A stretch of 21,914 nucleotides of DNA from Tubiluchus corallicola. Taxonomy: Eukaryota; Priapulida; Priapulimorpha; Priapulimorphida; Tubiluchidae. The stretch covers positions 1-21,914 of the forward strand of contig JAQGDQ010001895.1 of the NCBI GenBank assembly GCA_030141605.1. Direction: 5' to 3'. Below the pieces are notes generated by a model. The model searched no databases. It saw only the letters and a list, made by a program, of their open reading frames with translations, and was not told the origin of the DNA. Positions within the stretch are counted from its first letter, which is position 1. Each line of letters begins with the position of its first letter. Made by a program: the position numbers and the translations under genes. This document shows positions 6,390 through 16,588 of the stretch, one piece after another.

Positions 6390-9231
6390 GTAAGTTACTA
6401 AGTAATGTTAATGCTCAATTTTATGTAAGTCGTATTTGAGAAATTGGTAAAAAGTTTGCAAATTAAAGGAAAGGACAAATGATTGAGTATGTTGAGATAA
6501 TTTTACTGTTATAACTTAAACGTAGAAGAAATTTGCACAAAAGTATCTAAAAGCATAAATTAATTTAAAATATACTAGTTTTGAATAGAAATTTTCAGGC
6601 GTGGTGGTTGCTGCTATTCACTTGAAAATTAAGACGTAACTGGGATTTCGTGACTTTTCGTAAGTGCATCGTGGCTTTCGGTAAGCGCGCGCTGCTTAAA
6701 TTAATTCAAATTTATGCAGCTTACCTAATGTTTACGCAAAAATAGTAAAATATTGGCTATCTAGATTTTTTGTGAAAAGTTATTATACTTCTCATGAAGA
6801 TTGACAGACGTTACTTTTCTTCAAGACGAATGACGTCATTGGAAAAAGAATGGACATTGAAAATAGGAGCGTTCAAGCAAGAAGTGTTCGCAAGTTTAAA
6901 GTGATTTTACTTACACGAGGTTCTTATTGCAGTTTTATTACTAAATCCTTCTAACACTTTTTGCGAACATTGAAATAAGCTCAATTTCCTGGAAGGCGTC
7001 TCCTTTAAGTTAAATGATGAAATAAAAAATGGGTTAAATTTGTAGGCTAAATTTTTAAATTTGTTTCTCACTTCACATCATATCACGCTAATGCATTTAT
7101 TCAATAAGTTAAAAAACTATTACACGTTACACATAAAATTTGCACGCATTAGTGTAAAATACATTATACATACATATAAAATAATAAAACTACAATAAAC
7201 TACAATAAAAGCCCTCAAAAAAGGGAGAAGATTATTATTATTATTATGCCTTCATCGAGAAATGGAATTTTTTATTTTATACAGGTGTAACTACACTAGA
7301 TACGTTTGAGCTTTTGTTCACCAGACCAAAACAAACATCGGACTATTACATCAAGTACGATGCATTTCCTTCTTCTGTGTCCGCTCTATCTTTCTGCGCT
7401 TGGATCAGGACAACAGATACCAAACATCTTCTTCCTCTTGTTTCTTATTCTGTGTCAAGTAATCATAATGAATTCCTGTTTGCGACAACACCTACGAGAA
7501 CAACCATATATATCAGCGACCAACAGAGGTAGTAAACACAATTAATAGATCGGACAAATTAACTCAGTCAAAACTAATATTTTTAAATGAAGAAAGAACG
7601 ATTTTTCATGTATTACCCCATTTTCAAGTCCGACAAAAAGTACATATTTTAACACAATTAATACTAGAAAAGCGTTTCTGATAATTAAATAATAAATTAA
7701 AAGCTTAGTTAACAGCGAGCAAGCCCAACTGTTGATGACATCACAAACTAACATAATTTTCAACAACAAAAAATTTCGCTAGCATGTTGCAAGTGTTTAC
7801 GAAAGCGAAAATTGAAGTACAGTGCTACTGTAAGATAGTGAGTGTGTTGTCGAACGTGTGTAGTTCGTCACAAACGAACATCTCGGAACTGAGAGGTACA
7901 GCACCTGTTTTTTGTGCAATGCGTTCCCAAAATGCAGGTGCTAGTGCCCGTCTAACCCTCGAATGGCGAAATACACGTAACAGTGCAAAATAAAGCCTAA
8001 TAAAAAGGAAAACGAACAGAACCGAAGCTTGAAATAATTTCTATTAAATATATTCAGTTTTGCAAATTAATGTCTACGTAATTTTCAAGCTCTCAAAAAC
8101 TATTATTTTTTCAATCGATTGTGCAGAACAGCAACATTAGATTTGGGTGTTTTTGATGGAGAATGGCACCATGTCTGTGTTACTTGGGAAAATAAAGACG
8201 GAAGATATGCAACGTATGTGGATGGGCACCATATTTTTGGATCTACTGGATTTGAATGAAACAATGTTGTGAGGGTAGGATAACTGACATAGTTTTAGAC
8301 TTAGTCTAAGCCTAACTAAACAAAGTTGTACCAATCAGATTCTGCACAGATAATCCATTTGTTGCAAATTTGACTCTCGCTTCTGGTATTTTAACGGTGT
8401 CTTTTAATTAAATAAACAAATCCTTGGAAAATATGTGTGCTAAAACTGGCAAGTAGTATTGATAAACTTTTCAGCTAAGTAGCTGCACGAAATTTTAGAT
8501 CTTGCCGATGAATTGTGTGCTAAATTTACTAGCAATGGTTTGTAATTGTTGAATTATTAGTCATTGTCATTTATCTGTTTTACAGTATTGTGAAATTTAT
8601 TGTTGAAAACGTGTTTAAATGGCCATGAATGTGGATTACGACAATAAACTGTATCTAACTTGAGTGTTTTCTCCAGGTCCATCCTGGAAGCTTTGCATGA
8701 TTTTCGGTCCTAGTTCTAAGGATAAGCAAAGTTGCTGACCGCTTGATGAGATCTTGAAATGAAGAAGAAGTTTTTGATCAGAATCTGGACGTATTTTGAA
8801 TTGCTGATACTTGAACGAAAAAATAATAAGCTAAATTAGTATTTCAGCTAAGGAAAATAGTAATATTCTAAGATATCTAGATACTAAGGAAAATAAACGA
8901 ACGTGTATATACACCTGCATCTAAAAACCTTTTTAATTCCCATTTAAAACTGTAGGGCGGAGGAACACTTGTGATTGGTCAAGAACAAGACTCACATGGT
9001 GGAGGATTTAACGCAAATCAAATCTTTCTTGGGACCATGACTGATGTGAACATTTACAGATATGTTTTATCATCGAATGATATCCGAGAAATGGCTACCA
9101 AATGTGTGAACAGGGAAGGCAATCTATGGAAATGGAGCAGTGTTAAAGGTGGATTACGAGGAAATGTTCAAATACTTCCTTCCAGTTGCAAACGTGGAAT
9201 TGCAGTTGAGAATGAAAAAGATGGGAATTAA
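6344..9231 (+). CDS. pentraxin-domain secreted protein gene B, four exons, with an in-frame stop in exon 3
   Basis: Exons at 6344-6389, 7285-7528, 8127-8268 (or 8274) and 8956-9231 join in phases 1, 2 and 0 to give a short signal peptide and one pentraxin (LamG-like jelly-roll) domain of about 220 residues. That is the size of single-domain pentraxins (secreted, calcium-dependent ligand-binding lectins of innate immunity). Landmarks are SFCAWI with the first disulfide Cys (exon 2); HVCVTWEN, matching the family signature H-x-C-x-[ST]-W with the second Cys (exon 3); and IGQEQDS, the calcium-binding loop (exon 4). Asn replaces the usual acidic ligand in FNANQ, and the Gln is kept. A TGA at 8257-8259 lies in frame between the YVDG and GQEQDS segments, so the protein would be truncated before the calcium loop. 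The gene is probably a pseudogene or nonsense allele, unless the stop is a sequencing error. Confidence 0.85.
6831..6838. promoter_or_regulatory. CRE-like palindrome TGACGTCA in intron 1
   Basis: Same palindrome as at 5369-5376, inside intron 1 of gene B. It is a possible intronic enhancer site, supported by sequence only. Confidence 0.3.
7231..7247. repeat. ATT microsatellite
   Basis: Five ATT units plus AT in intron 1, about 40 bases before the exon 2 acceptor. Confidence 0.9.
7285..7528 (+). CDS. pentraxin gene B exon 2
   Basis: Acceptor TTTTATACAG|GT and donor AG|GTAGTA. It encodes TLDTFELLFTRPK to ISDQQR, the N-terminal half of the pentraxin fold, with FCAWI (first disulfide Cys) and PLVSYSV...NEFLF, a hallmark of the family's early beta strands. 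Open throughout in the frame set by exon 1. Confidence 0.88.
7529..8126 (+). other. intron 2 of pentraxin gene B
   Basis: GTAGTA to GATTGTGCAG, AT-rich. It holds one copy of the dispersed repeat (7849-7983). A 69-codon open frame at 7784-7993 runs through that repeat and is not recognised as a protein. Confidence 0.75.
7849..7983. repeat. dispersed repeat, copy 2 (in intron 2)
   Basis: It aligns with 5671-5787 from GTCGAACGTG to GTAACAG, with an extra ~18 bases (ATGCGTTCCC...) after TTTTTTGTGCA. It is more diverged than the other two copies are from each other, as expected for an independent insertion. Confidence 0.65.
8127..8268 (+). CDS. pentraxin gene B exon 3, interrupted by TGA
   Basis: Acceptor TTGTGCAG|A; the first base completes Arg. 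It encodes TATLDLGVFDGEWHHVCVTW, then YVDG and GSTGFE, then TGA at 8257-8259, then Asn-Asn-Val. Two phase-0 donors fit: GTT|GTGAGG at 8268/8269 or AGG|GTAGGA at 8274/8275. No GT lies between the YVDG codons and the TGA, so the stop cannot be spliced out by a nearer donor. One base change from CGA, AGA or GGA would create it. Confidence 0.8.
8269..8955 (+). other. intron 3 of pentraxin gene B
   Basis: AT-rich and non-coding, ending AAAACTGTAG. No repeat or open frame of note was seen. Confidence 0.7.
8956..9231 (+). CDS. pentraxin gene B exon 4
   Basis: Phase-0 acceptor CTGTAG|GGCGGA. It encodes GGGTLVIGQEQDSHGGGF, then NQIFLGTMTDVNIYRYVLS (matching the family's G-x-[ILM]-x-D-x-N-x-[WY]-x-x-V-L block), a Cys-containing linker, GNLWKWSS and the closing C before the tail KRGIAVENEKDGN and TAA. 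GQEQD carries the Glu, Gln and Asp calcium ligands. Asn occupies the following acidic-ligand position (FNANQ). Confidence 0.88.
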   Translation, partial: GGGTLVIGQEQDSHGGGFNANQIFLGTMTDVNIYRYVLSSNDIREMATKCVNREGNLWKWSSVKGGLRGNVQILPSSCKRGIAVENEKDGN

Positions 9232-12060
9232 TTTTTTGCATATTAATTGCGGTAGTTTGATTTTTGAAAGTATGTTAATAGATGAAACAATCGAAATTTT
9301 GTTTGACTGGTTCTGCGTTATTATGCATTTAATATCAATGCTTTGGCAAATGACAATAGCAGAAAAGGCTTGTACGGTGAATCAAAATTAAACAGTAAGC
9401 ACTTCAACAGAAATAATGTCCAGGTAACGTTTGTGGAGGACTGTCTCGTCAAAAAGAGATGAATTCAAGACACAAGACGGCATAAACCAAGCGTGCCAAT
9501 CTAAAAGTATTTAAGTTTACTAAGGAGATTTACCAGATTATAATTACATACATGTATGTTGAGTAGGAAGTCCTTTTTATGGTAATAATAAAGGTAAATG
9601 TGAACTTCTCGTTTTTCTCAGAGAATCTTATGCTTCAAAAGATAATTTTATATAAGTGTACACGGTACAGGTACATATATATGAATTTAAATTTGAATTC
9701 GCTCTTGTATTGAACATTTGTATTTGTGTGGAACAGTTAACCCCAATGTCCTGGAATATATTACGATAACTAAACCTAATTATAATACATTTACTCATAA
9801 ATACGAACACTAAAAATAATATTAGCATTAATATTGGATGTACTCAATAATAAATCATACACTTTTAAAATACTTTGTTGCTGCTGATTTTTTTTATCTA
9901 TATTAGATATTTCTTAATCAGATAAATGCATAAGCTTAAAAATACTAGAAAATATTAAAGACGATTTTGTTGTCAACATTAATATCATTTAATTACAAAA
10001 ATCGTTGACAATTTGCGCTTACATTAAGAGATAGTCAAAACCTGCACTCATTATAGTTTGCATACAGACATTTAGTTACTTTTTAATTTACTAATTTTAG
10101 TTTTGCCACCAACGAAGTTAAAATAAACAATAGTCGTTACAAGATTTTTATATATATTTTTTCTGAATTAGAGTTCTGTTAATAGAGAATGTGGATCTTT
10201 GAATAGCCTTTCCTGAGCGCCTCCCCCAAGCTTTATGATTGGAAAAAGCACTTTCCATTTTCACTAGGAGATGGACAATCAAAATAACCAACTTTGAGAT
10301 GCCTTCACTACAATAGGACAAGTTAACTGTGAAAACAATGATTAGCGCTTGCTGAAAAGAGAAACTGTCACTTATATGATACCTGCAATGAGCCATATTC
10401 CGTATTTCTCTGTAATAAGAAGAAAAGCTGCATATAGTAGTTGGTCAAGAATTTGTAGTTTAAATTTTATTTTACGTGTGTATATGTTTGTATATAGCTT
10501 TTAGCTGAAATAAACTGCCCTATCAAAACCTTCCAGAGGCAGAAACCGGATGTCTAATGAGCAAGATGAAAAGCTCAGCAGCTGTCTACTTTAATTAATC
10601 CCATAATATGCTATGTAGCTTACAAATTGTCAATGAAATTGCATATATGACTAACACATTGATTGTTTTCCTACCAAATACAGATAAGTTATGAGGATAG
10701 TTGCATTCTTTATGCTTCGAGTTTTTTACGTAAGGCAAAAACGTGAAAATGTGAAAAATGGATGCGATTTCGATGCATATTATGTTTTTGTTTGTATTCC
10801 AAATGTAAAAATACTTCTAAATCTTGATTAAATTAAATACGTAATGGCTTTTACAGACTCATAAACAGAAAAAGGTTAGTTCGGTACCAGCAGATGTGTG
10901 TGGAGGCGAATTTTTTTTAAAAAAGTCTGAAAATATAAATTAAAAAAATCAAAACTTTTTATATACATAAAAAATTACAAAAACAATACCTTACAAACAG
11001 AAGCACAAAAAACATATTTGAACAATATGGACTTTACAGGACTTAATTGCACTTCAGACAAAGAACAAAATGGTGCATTGCCAATAACGTAGAACAAAAC
11101 AGACATAACATGATTCAAACAATTCCAGGTTACACAAGCACACATGCCATTACATATAAAACAACTTTTACAATAATACTCATAACACTGTACAGCAACA
11201 TGCACTCATTAACAGACACACTATAGCAGAAGCATGCTCAAGGATATTTACCTATGGTTATATATAGAGAGCTAGCACGTTTTAAAATAATTATTTCCAA
11301 CCAATAATTTTAACCAGCATTGGATAAAAAAGACTTCTATAAACAGACATTATTAAATTGAAAGTCGTTATAGTTATTAAATTAATATAAAATACAAGTA
11401 TATATAACAAAATTTAATTTAACTCAACTCTCCCCGATAGGTCAATCCTAAGATTTGGAGGGAAACTAACAAGGAAAATGGCAGGTGCTAGGAATCTTTG
11501 AACATCTGATGTTTGTAAGTAATTGTATTTATAACTTCAATTTTGTACTGCATTTTAAAACTCTATATGAACTTTTAACCATGCATTACAGTTAAATTGT
11601 AATTTTTGGTAATTTTTTTTATTAAAATGCTTAGAAAAAATTTAAACAAAACAACTCTACTCTGTGTTTAACGAATTTTTCTCTGAAATAACTTATAATC
11701 TGACGTTAGCATCCCATTTTCCTGCCCTTTTAAGTAACATTTAAAGAGCAATTATTTCTCAACTCATCAAAAAATTCTGTCAAGAACTTACTTTAAAAAA
11801 CCAGTAATTATAACATATTTAAATCCTTTTAGTTATATCTACTAAAATAATGTAAAACCATGGTTTTCTGAAAATCTTTTGCAAAATCTACTAAATATAA
11901 ATCTCCTCTTTACAATAATTTAAATTAAAGCATCTAAATCAATTTACTCTAAATAACATTCAACTTAAAACAGCACAAATACTTATAAATATAACAAAAT
12001 TGTTTTAAGAATTCCTTGTGTTATGTGTACGTATATACTCGTTTGTATACATGTAAAAAA
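9232..12060. other. AT-rich intergenic region
   Basis: It starts with the 3' UTR of gene B. The rest is AT-rich DNA with only short open frames on both strands, none resembling a protein. No pentraxin exon, LINE fragment or RNA gene was recognised. It ends where base composition rises sharply at the 5' end of the second LINE. Confidence 0.6.
9587..9592 (+). terminator. candidate polyadenylation signal AATAAA for gene B
   Basis: The first AATAAA after the stop codon, 356 bases downstream. Such hexamers are frequent in AT-rich DNA, so this is tentative. Confidence 0.35.
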
Positions 12061-12661
12061 GGAGGACTGTGTGTTGCAGAGCACAGCTTAGCAACATTCA
12101 GTTAGCTGTGCTTGACAGGTTAAGTGAACCCAAGGGCTCTGCCTGAGGGTGGGATATGCCTATCCCAAATACACGAAGACTGAGGCTGGCGGAAAGCGCG
12201 GAAGAAACCGGTCTGGTTCAACGGGCAAGAAGGCAGTCGCAGCGAAGTGCTGTGGAGCGCAAACAGGGCACAACAAGGCACCGGAGATGCTGATGGCCAT
12301 CCACTGCATCCGGACCCTTCTCCAGTCGTCTCGACTATGTCATGCCACTGGGTAAAGAAGGGCGAGGACGAGAGAGTGAGGCTGACGACATTGCGCAACT
12401 CTCCCTCACTTAAATCAATTTAACGCGCAAGTCATGACTTCATCCCCACCCCCTCCCCCTATACCTACAAAAAGTCCTGCGGCGATGGACAGCGTGGCGA
12501 AGCGGTAGGTGTGGATACACTGGTAGCCGTAGCCACTCTTCTGCACGTAGGCGGCTCAGGCCATAGGGTCGCTTTCCACCGAACCGAAGCAGCGTTGGAA
12601 TTCGGCAGCCACCTGAGTGACGAAGCAGCCCTTTTCAGGATTGCACTGCTTCCCCCCTTAG
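12061..12661 (+). other. 5' leader of LINE2 with stable hairpins
   Basis: Three hairpins near the 5' end: GCACAGCT (12081-12088) with AGCTGTGC (12104-12111); GGTT (12118-12121) with AACC (12127-12130); and GGGATA (12151-12156) with TATCCC (12161-12166) around TGCC. A 68-codon open frame (12149-12355, Lys/Arg/Gly-rich) follows and is not recognised. A C-rich run lies at 12443-12461. An in-frame TAG (12659-12661) closes the leader in the frame of the main ORF. Confidence 0.6.
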
Positions 12662-15600
12662 CACGGGGAAAGGGCTAGAAAAGGTGCCCCAAACATTGCC
12701 TGCTTCACCTCACCCTGGCTAGCACGCCGCGGCTGGCGGGGATCCCAACTTAGCGGTAAGAAGCAAAAAAAGGAAAGTAACGAGCGGAGAAAACCGCTAA
12801 CACTTGGCGCATGGAATGTGCGCACTCTGCAAGACCGGATTGGAGCTGACAGACCAGCCAGAAGAACAGCACTCATAGCTAGCGAGCTGGCTAGGTATAA
12901 TGTCGACATAGCTGCACTCAGCGAAACTCGCTTTGCCGAAGAGGGACAACTGCCAGAAAACAAAATAGGCTACACCTTCTTCTGGATTGGCAAAAAACTA
13001 GTTGAACACAGAGAGGCAGGCGTGGGTTTTGCCATCAAAACATCTTTGCTAAAAACATTGCAATCTCCACCAAAAGGCATCAATGAAAGACTAATGACAC
13101 TACGATTGCCACTGTCAAAAAAGAGACACGCCACCATCATAAGTGCATATGCACCCACAATGACAAACCCAGAGGCTACCAAAGAAAAATTCTACAGCGA
13201 CCTAAATGAAGCCATCTCTGCAGTCCCACAAGCAGATAAACTACTCATACTAGGTGATTTCAATGCCAGAGTCGGAAAAGACCATGACACATGGAAAGGC
13301 GTCTTAGGAAAGAACGGCACCGGTAACTGCAACAGCAATGGACTTCTGCTCCTGGAAACTTGCGCATCCCATGAGTTGCTCATCACTAACTCTGTATTCC
13401 GTCTTCCTCACCGAAACAGAACATCATGGAAACATCCACGATCACAGAAGTGGCATCTACTAGATTATCTTATCGTCAGACAGAGAGACAAACAAGATGT
13501 CAGAGTAACAAAGGCAATGTGCGGTGCAGAATGTTGGACAGACCACCGGCTTATACTGTCCAAACTAAACATCAGAATCCACTCCCCAAGAAGACCGCAG
13601 GGAAAACCGGCACCCAAGAGGCTGAATATCTCGAAGTTGAAAATGGAAAACGTCAGGCAATCATTCATAAATGACATGGACGATAGATTAGAGGCATTGG
13701 ATAATAGTTATCTAGACCCTGAAACTCAATGGAAAGCCCTTAGTGATGCCATTTACTCCTCTGCACTAGAAACCATTGGGCCCTGCACCAGAAAACACCA
13801 AGACTGGTTTGAGGAAAACAACGATCACATCCAGACCCTACTAAATGAAAAGCACCAATGTCACAGAGCTTTTATAAACAACCCCAAGTGTCCAGCAAAG
13901 AAAACTGCCTTCACCAATGCCAAAAGAAAAGTCCAAAAGGAGCTCAGAGCCATGCAGGACTCCTGGCTAAGTGCAAAAGCTGACCAAATTCAAACCTTCG
14001 CAGACAGAAAGGATCAAAAGAACTTTTATCAGGCTATCAAAGCTATTTACGGACCGCCCAAGTCTGGCACAACACCAATTCTTAGTGCCGATAGATCAAC
14101 CCTTCTCACTGAAAATGATAAGATTCTCCAACGCTGGGCTGAACATTTCAACATCATTCTAAATCGACCATCCTCAATAAATGACGAGGCCATAGAAAGA
14201 CTACCCCAAGTCCCTATCAACAGATCTCTTGAAAATCTCCCATCAGAGAAAGAGGTAGAGAAAGCCATAAAGAGCCTGTCCAGCGGCAAAGCACCCGGAG
14301 CTGACTCCATCCCAGCTGAAATATATGCAAACGGCGGCCCTAAACTACAGACAAAACTGACGGAGCTGTTCCAATTTATGTGGAAACAAGAAAAACTACC
14401 GCAAGACTTCAAAGATGCCACAATCATCCACCTCTATAAGCGGAAAGGAAACAGACAGCAGTGCGACAATCACAGGGGCATCTCACTCCTATCGATTGCT
14501 GGCAAAATCCTGGCAAGAATTCTTCTAGATCGTCTCAACACACACCTAGAGAAAGATCTTCTACCTGAAAGTCAGTGTGGCTTTAGACAGGGACGCAGCA
14601 CAGTTGATATGATCTTTGCAGTGCGGCAGCTGCAAGAAAAATCCAGAGAACAACATGTCAACCTACTGACAACCTTCGTTGACCTCACTAAGGCCTTCGA
14701 CACCGTGTCTCGCGAAGGACTCTGGAAAATCATGGCTAAATTTGGATGCCCTGACAAGTTTATAAAGCTGATCAGAGAATTCCATGATGGTATGCAAGCG
14801 ACAGTTCAGGACAACGGGAAATATTCCGACCCATTCGCAGTCTCCAACGGCGTAAAACAGGGCTGTGTGCTGGCACCGACTCTCTTCAGCATGATGTTCT
14901 CCGCAATGCTCACCGATGCATACAGAGACAGGAATGTCGGTATTGACATCCGTTACAGGACAGATGGAAAACTTTTCAATCTTCGCAGACTGCAGGCCAA
15001 GACCAAAGTCAAAGAAGACACCATCCGTGACCTCTTATTTGCAGACGACTGCGCTCTCAATGCCACCTCAGAGCAAGACATGCAGGAAAGTGTTAACCTC
15101 TTTGCACAGGCATGCGATGATTTTGGCCTCACTATTAACACAAAAAAGACAGAGGTCCTACTTCAGCCTGCCCCTGACAGCACATATGTAGAACCAACCA
15201 TCACTATCAAAAATGAGAAACTGACGGCAGCCAACAAGTTCGTTTACTTGGGTAGCACCCTATCAAGATCAGCTACCATTGATGATGAAGCAGCCTTCAG
15301 AATATCAAGAGCCAGTGCAGCCTTTGGAAACCTAAGAACAACATGCTGGGAAAGACGAGGCATCAAGCTGTCAACTAAACTCAAAGTCTACAATGCTGTA
15401 GTCATTCCATCTCTGCTGTATGCCTGCGAGTCGTGGACAGTCTATAGTCGCCATGCCAGACAACTAAACTCCTTCCACCTGCGTTGTCTAAGACGACTCC
15501 TCAAGATCAGCTGGCAGGACTACATACCAGACACTGAAGTCCTCGAGAGAGCACAATCCATCAGTGTTCATGCAATGCTTAAGGCAGCACAACTGAAATG

Positions 15601-15988
15601 GGCTGGTCATGTTCGACGTATGGAAGATCACAGACTGCCAAAGAGACTCATGTACTGCGAGCTGAAAGAAGGGCAACGGTCAGTTGGAGGGCAACGGAAA
15701 AGATACAAAGACACCCTCAAAGCCAGCCTGAAAGAATGCAACATCAATGTCGACTCCTGGGAAGATGTGGCACAGGAGAGATCACGTTGGCGGTCCCTCA
15801 TCAAATCGGGAGTGAGCAACTATGAGTCCAGGCGCATCCAAGCTAGGCAGGAGAAAAGACAGCTTCGAAAAGACAGAGAACGCAATGCCTATCAAGATAC
15901 ACCATTCTTATGTCCTCACTGCAGGAGGTTCTCAGCAAGAATCGGGCTTATAAGCCACCTCCGTACCCATCTTATGGCGTCAGAATGA
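12662..15988 (+). CDS. LINE2 ORF: APE endonuclease, reverse transcriptase, C2H2-type zinc finger
   Basis: The frame is open for 1108 codons after a TAG and contains no ATG before the endonuclease; the GTG at 12818 falls inside the first catalytic motif (LGAWNVRT). Translation therefore needs a non-AUG start, or the N-terminal exon/ORF is lost. APE motifs: WNVRT (about 12812), LSETRF (12915), LGDFNARVG (13250), LDYLIV (13458), TDHR (13537). RT motifs in order: GKAPGADSIPAEIY (14285), HRGISLLS (14472), GFRQGRST (14579), FVDLTKAFD (14675, first catalytic Asp), GVKQGCVLAPTLF (14851), LLFADD (15033, catalytic DD), GLTINTKKTEVL (15125). The C-terminus has CPHC...H...H (about 15910-15970). All catalytic residues are present and there are no stops, so the element is potentially active or very young. 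Confidence 0.92.
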   Translation, partial: HGERARKGAPNIACFTSPWLARRGWRGSQLSGKKQKKESNERRKPLTLGAWNVRTLQDRIGADRPARRTALIASELARYNVDIAALSETRFAEEGQLPENKIGYTFFWIGKKLVEHREAGVGFAIKTSLLKTLQSPPKGINERLMTLRLPLSKKRHATIISAYAPTMTNPEATKEKFYSDLNEAISAVPQADKLLILGDFNARVGKDHDTWKGVLGKNGTGNCNSNGLLLLETCASHELLITNSVFRLPHRNRTSWKHPRSQKWHLLDYLIVRQRDKQDVRVTKAMCGAECWTDHRLILSKLNIRIHSPRRPQGKPAPKRLNISKLKMENVRQSFINDMDDRLEALDNSYLDPETQWKALSDAIYSSALETIGPCTRKHQDWFEENNDHIQTLLNEKHQCHRAFINNPKCPAKKTAFTNAKRKVQKELRAMQDSWLSAKADQIQTFADRKDQKNFYQAIKAIYGPPKSGTTPILSADRSTLLTENDKILQRWAEHFNIILNRPSSINDEAIERLPQVPINRSLENLPSEKEVEKAIKSLSSGKAPGADSIPAEIYANGGPKLQTKLTELFQFMWKQEKLPQDFKDATIIHLYKRKGNRQQCDNHRGISLLSIAGKILARILLDRLNTHLEKDLLPESQCGFRQGRSTVDMIFAVRQLQEKSREQHVNLLTTFVDLTKAFDTVSREGLWKIMAKFGCPDKFIKLIREFHDGMQATVQDNGKYSDPFAVSNGVKQGCVLAPTLFSMMFSAMLTDAYRDRNVGIDIRYRTDGKLFNLRRLQAKTKVKEDTIRDLLFADDCALNATSEQDMQESVNLFAQACDDFGLTINTKKTEVLLQPAPDSTYVEPTITIKNEKLTAANKFVYLGSTLSRSATIDDEAAFRISRASAAFGNLRTTCWERRGIKLSTKLKVYNAVVIPSLLYACESWTVYSRHARQLNSFHLRCLRRLLKISWQDYIPDTEVLERAQSISVHAMLKAAQLKWAGHVRRMEDHRLPKRLMYCELKEGQRSVGGQRKRYKDTLKASLKECNINVDSWEDVAQERSRWRSLIKSGVSNYESRRIQARQEKRQLRKDRERNAYQDTPFLCPHCRRFSARIGLISHLRTHLMASE

Positions 15989-15996
15989 AGTCATGG

Positions 15997-16030
15997 TCCT
16001 CTTCGACTATGAAGGACGAACTACTACTAC
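15997..16030 (+). other. LINE2 3' hairpin and ACT-repeat tail
   Basis: TCC-T-CTTC (15997-16004) pairs with GAAGGA (16011-16016) around GACTAT with one bulged T, followed by GGACGA and ACT units to 16030. This is the likely RT recognition structure and 3' end, 9 bases after the stop codon. Confidence 0.55.
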
Positions 16031-16582
16031 GAGTTGAGGAGTAAGCAGCCAAAACTCGACTCTCAAGTTCCTCCTGATGACTCCAAAAACCTGTATTTGT
16101 ATTTATTTTTTGTCTTCCTTACTCCTTTCATAACATATTTCTTGCAAAATATTATAACTATACGTATACAAAATTTCTCTCCATTAATACAAACTATTTT
16201 ATGATTATTAATTACACTCCTGCAAAAATGAGAATATAATCACTTCTCAAAAAACTAAAACTATAATACGTAAACCTACTCCCATGATCTTCTTTCTCCA
16301 AACTGTTTTTAGCACTATCCTGTTCTTACTGACCTACCTTACTTTCCCTTTTTCACATTTATTACATAATTCTTTTCTCTCTAGTACAAACTACATATAC
16401 TGACAAATGCCAGGTGCCACTTGCTGGTCGGCCGCTGCTTTGTGATATGCTTGAGTGCAACCTAAAGACATGTGCTCGCATCTAGCATAGCCTCTGTGGT
16501 TATCGCATTTCTATGACCAATTTTTACATTGGTTTTCACAAACAAAAAAATGAAACTTTAAATTTACCGCTGTGCTCACACA
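16031..16582. other. AT-rich spacer between LINE2 and the second pentraxin cassette
   Basis: No gene was seen. A more GC-rich patch (about 16408-16505, GCCAGGTGCC..., CGGCCGCTGC...) stands out from AT-rich flanks and may be a fragment of another repeat, but nothing in it is recognised. Confidence 0.5.
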
Positions 16583-16588
16583 TGAGCT

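Larger units (their letters stand above)
6390..7284 (+). other. intron 1 of pentraxin gene B, without the LINE
   Basis: GTAAGT to TTATACAG. It has an empty LINE site at 6458-6464 (GCAAATT) that is occupied in both flanking copies. From 7122 on it is unique in this window, with AT-rich text, a CCCTCAAAAAAGGG motif and an ATT run. Confidence 0.85.
12061..16030 (+). mobile_element. second non-LTR retrotransposon (LINE2), apparently near full length
   Basis: A ~3.97-kb GC-richer block in AT-rich surroundings. It has a leader of ~600 bases, one long ORF (APE, RT, C-terminal zinc finger), a 3' hairpin and a tail of ACT units. It is unrelated in sequence to copies A and C. The protein type (SETRF...GDFNARVG...HRGISLL...C-terminal SHLRTH) is common in invertebrate genomes, where its endonuclease part is often mislabelled as craniofacial development protein 2. 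RTE-like or CR1-like placement is possible. The 5' boundary is judged by composition, and I found no convincing target-site duplication. Confidence 0.9.

Noticed and set aside
7784-7993. 69-codon frame in intron 2 as a gene
   Set aside because: It starts with ATG but runs through a dispersed repeat whose other copies do not keep the frame, and it resembles nothing known.
8257-8259. TGA read as selenocysteine
   Set aside because: Pentraxins have no conserved catalytic Cys/Sec at this site and no SECIS-like structure was seen downstream. A nonsense change is simpler.
9140-9391. 83-codon frame overlapping pentraxin exon 4 in another frame
   Set aside because: It is a shadow of exon 4. The pentraxin motifs lie in the other frame, which ends at 9231.
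10148-11205. Short minus-strand frames in the AT-rich region
   Set aside because: No domain, signal or splice context supports them. Lengths of 76-82 codons are expected by chance in this much sequence.
12149-12355. 68-codon frame in the LINE2 leader as ORF1
   Set aside because: It is basic and Gly-rich but short, without coiled coil, RRM or zinc-knuckle features. Kept only as part of the leader.
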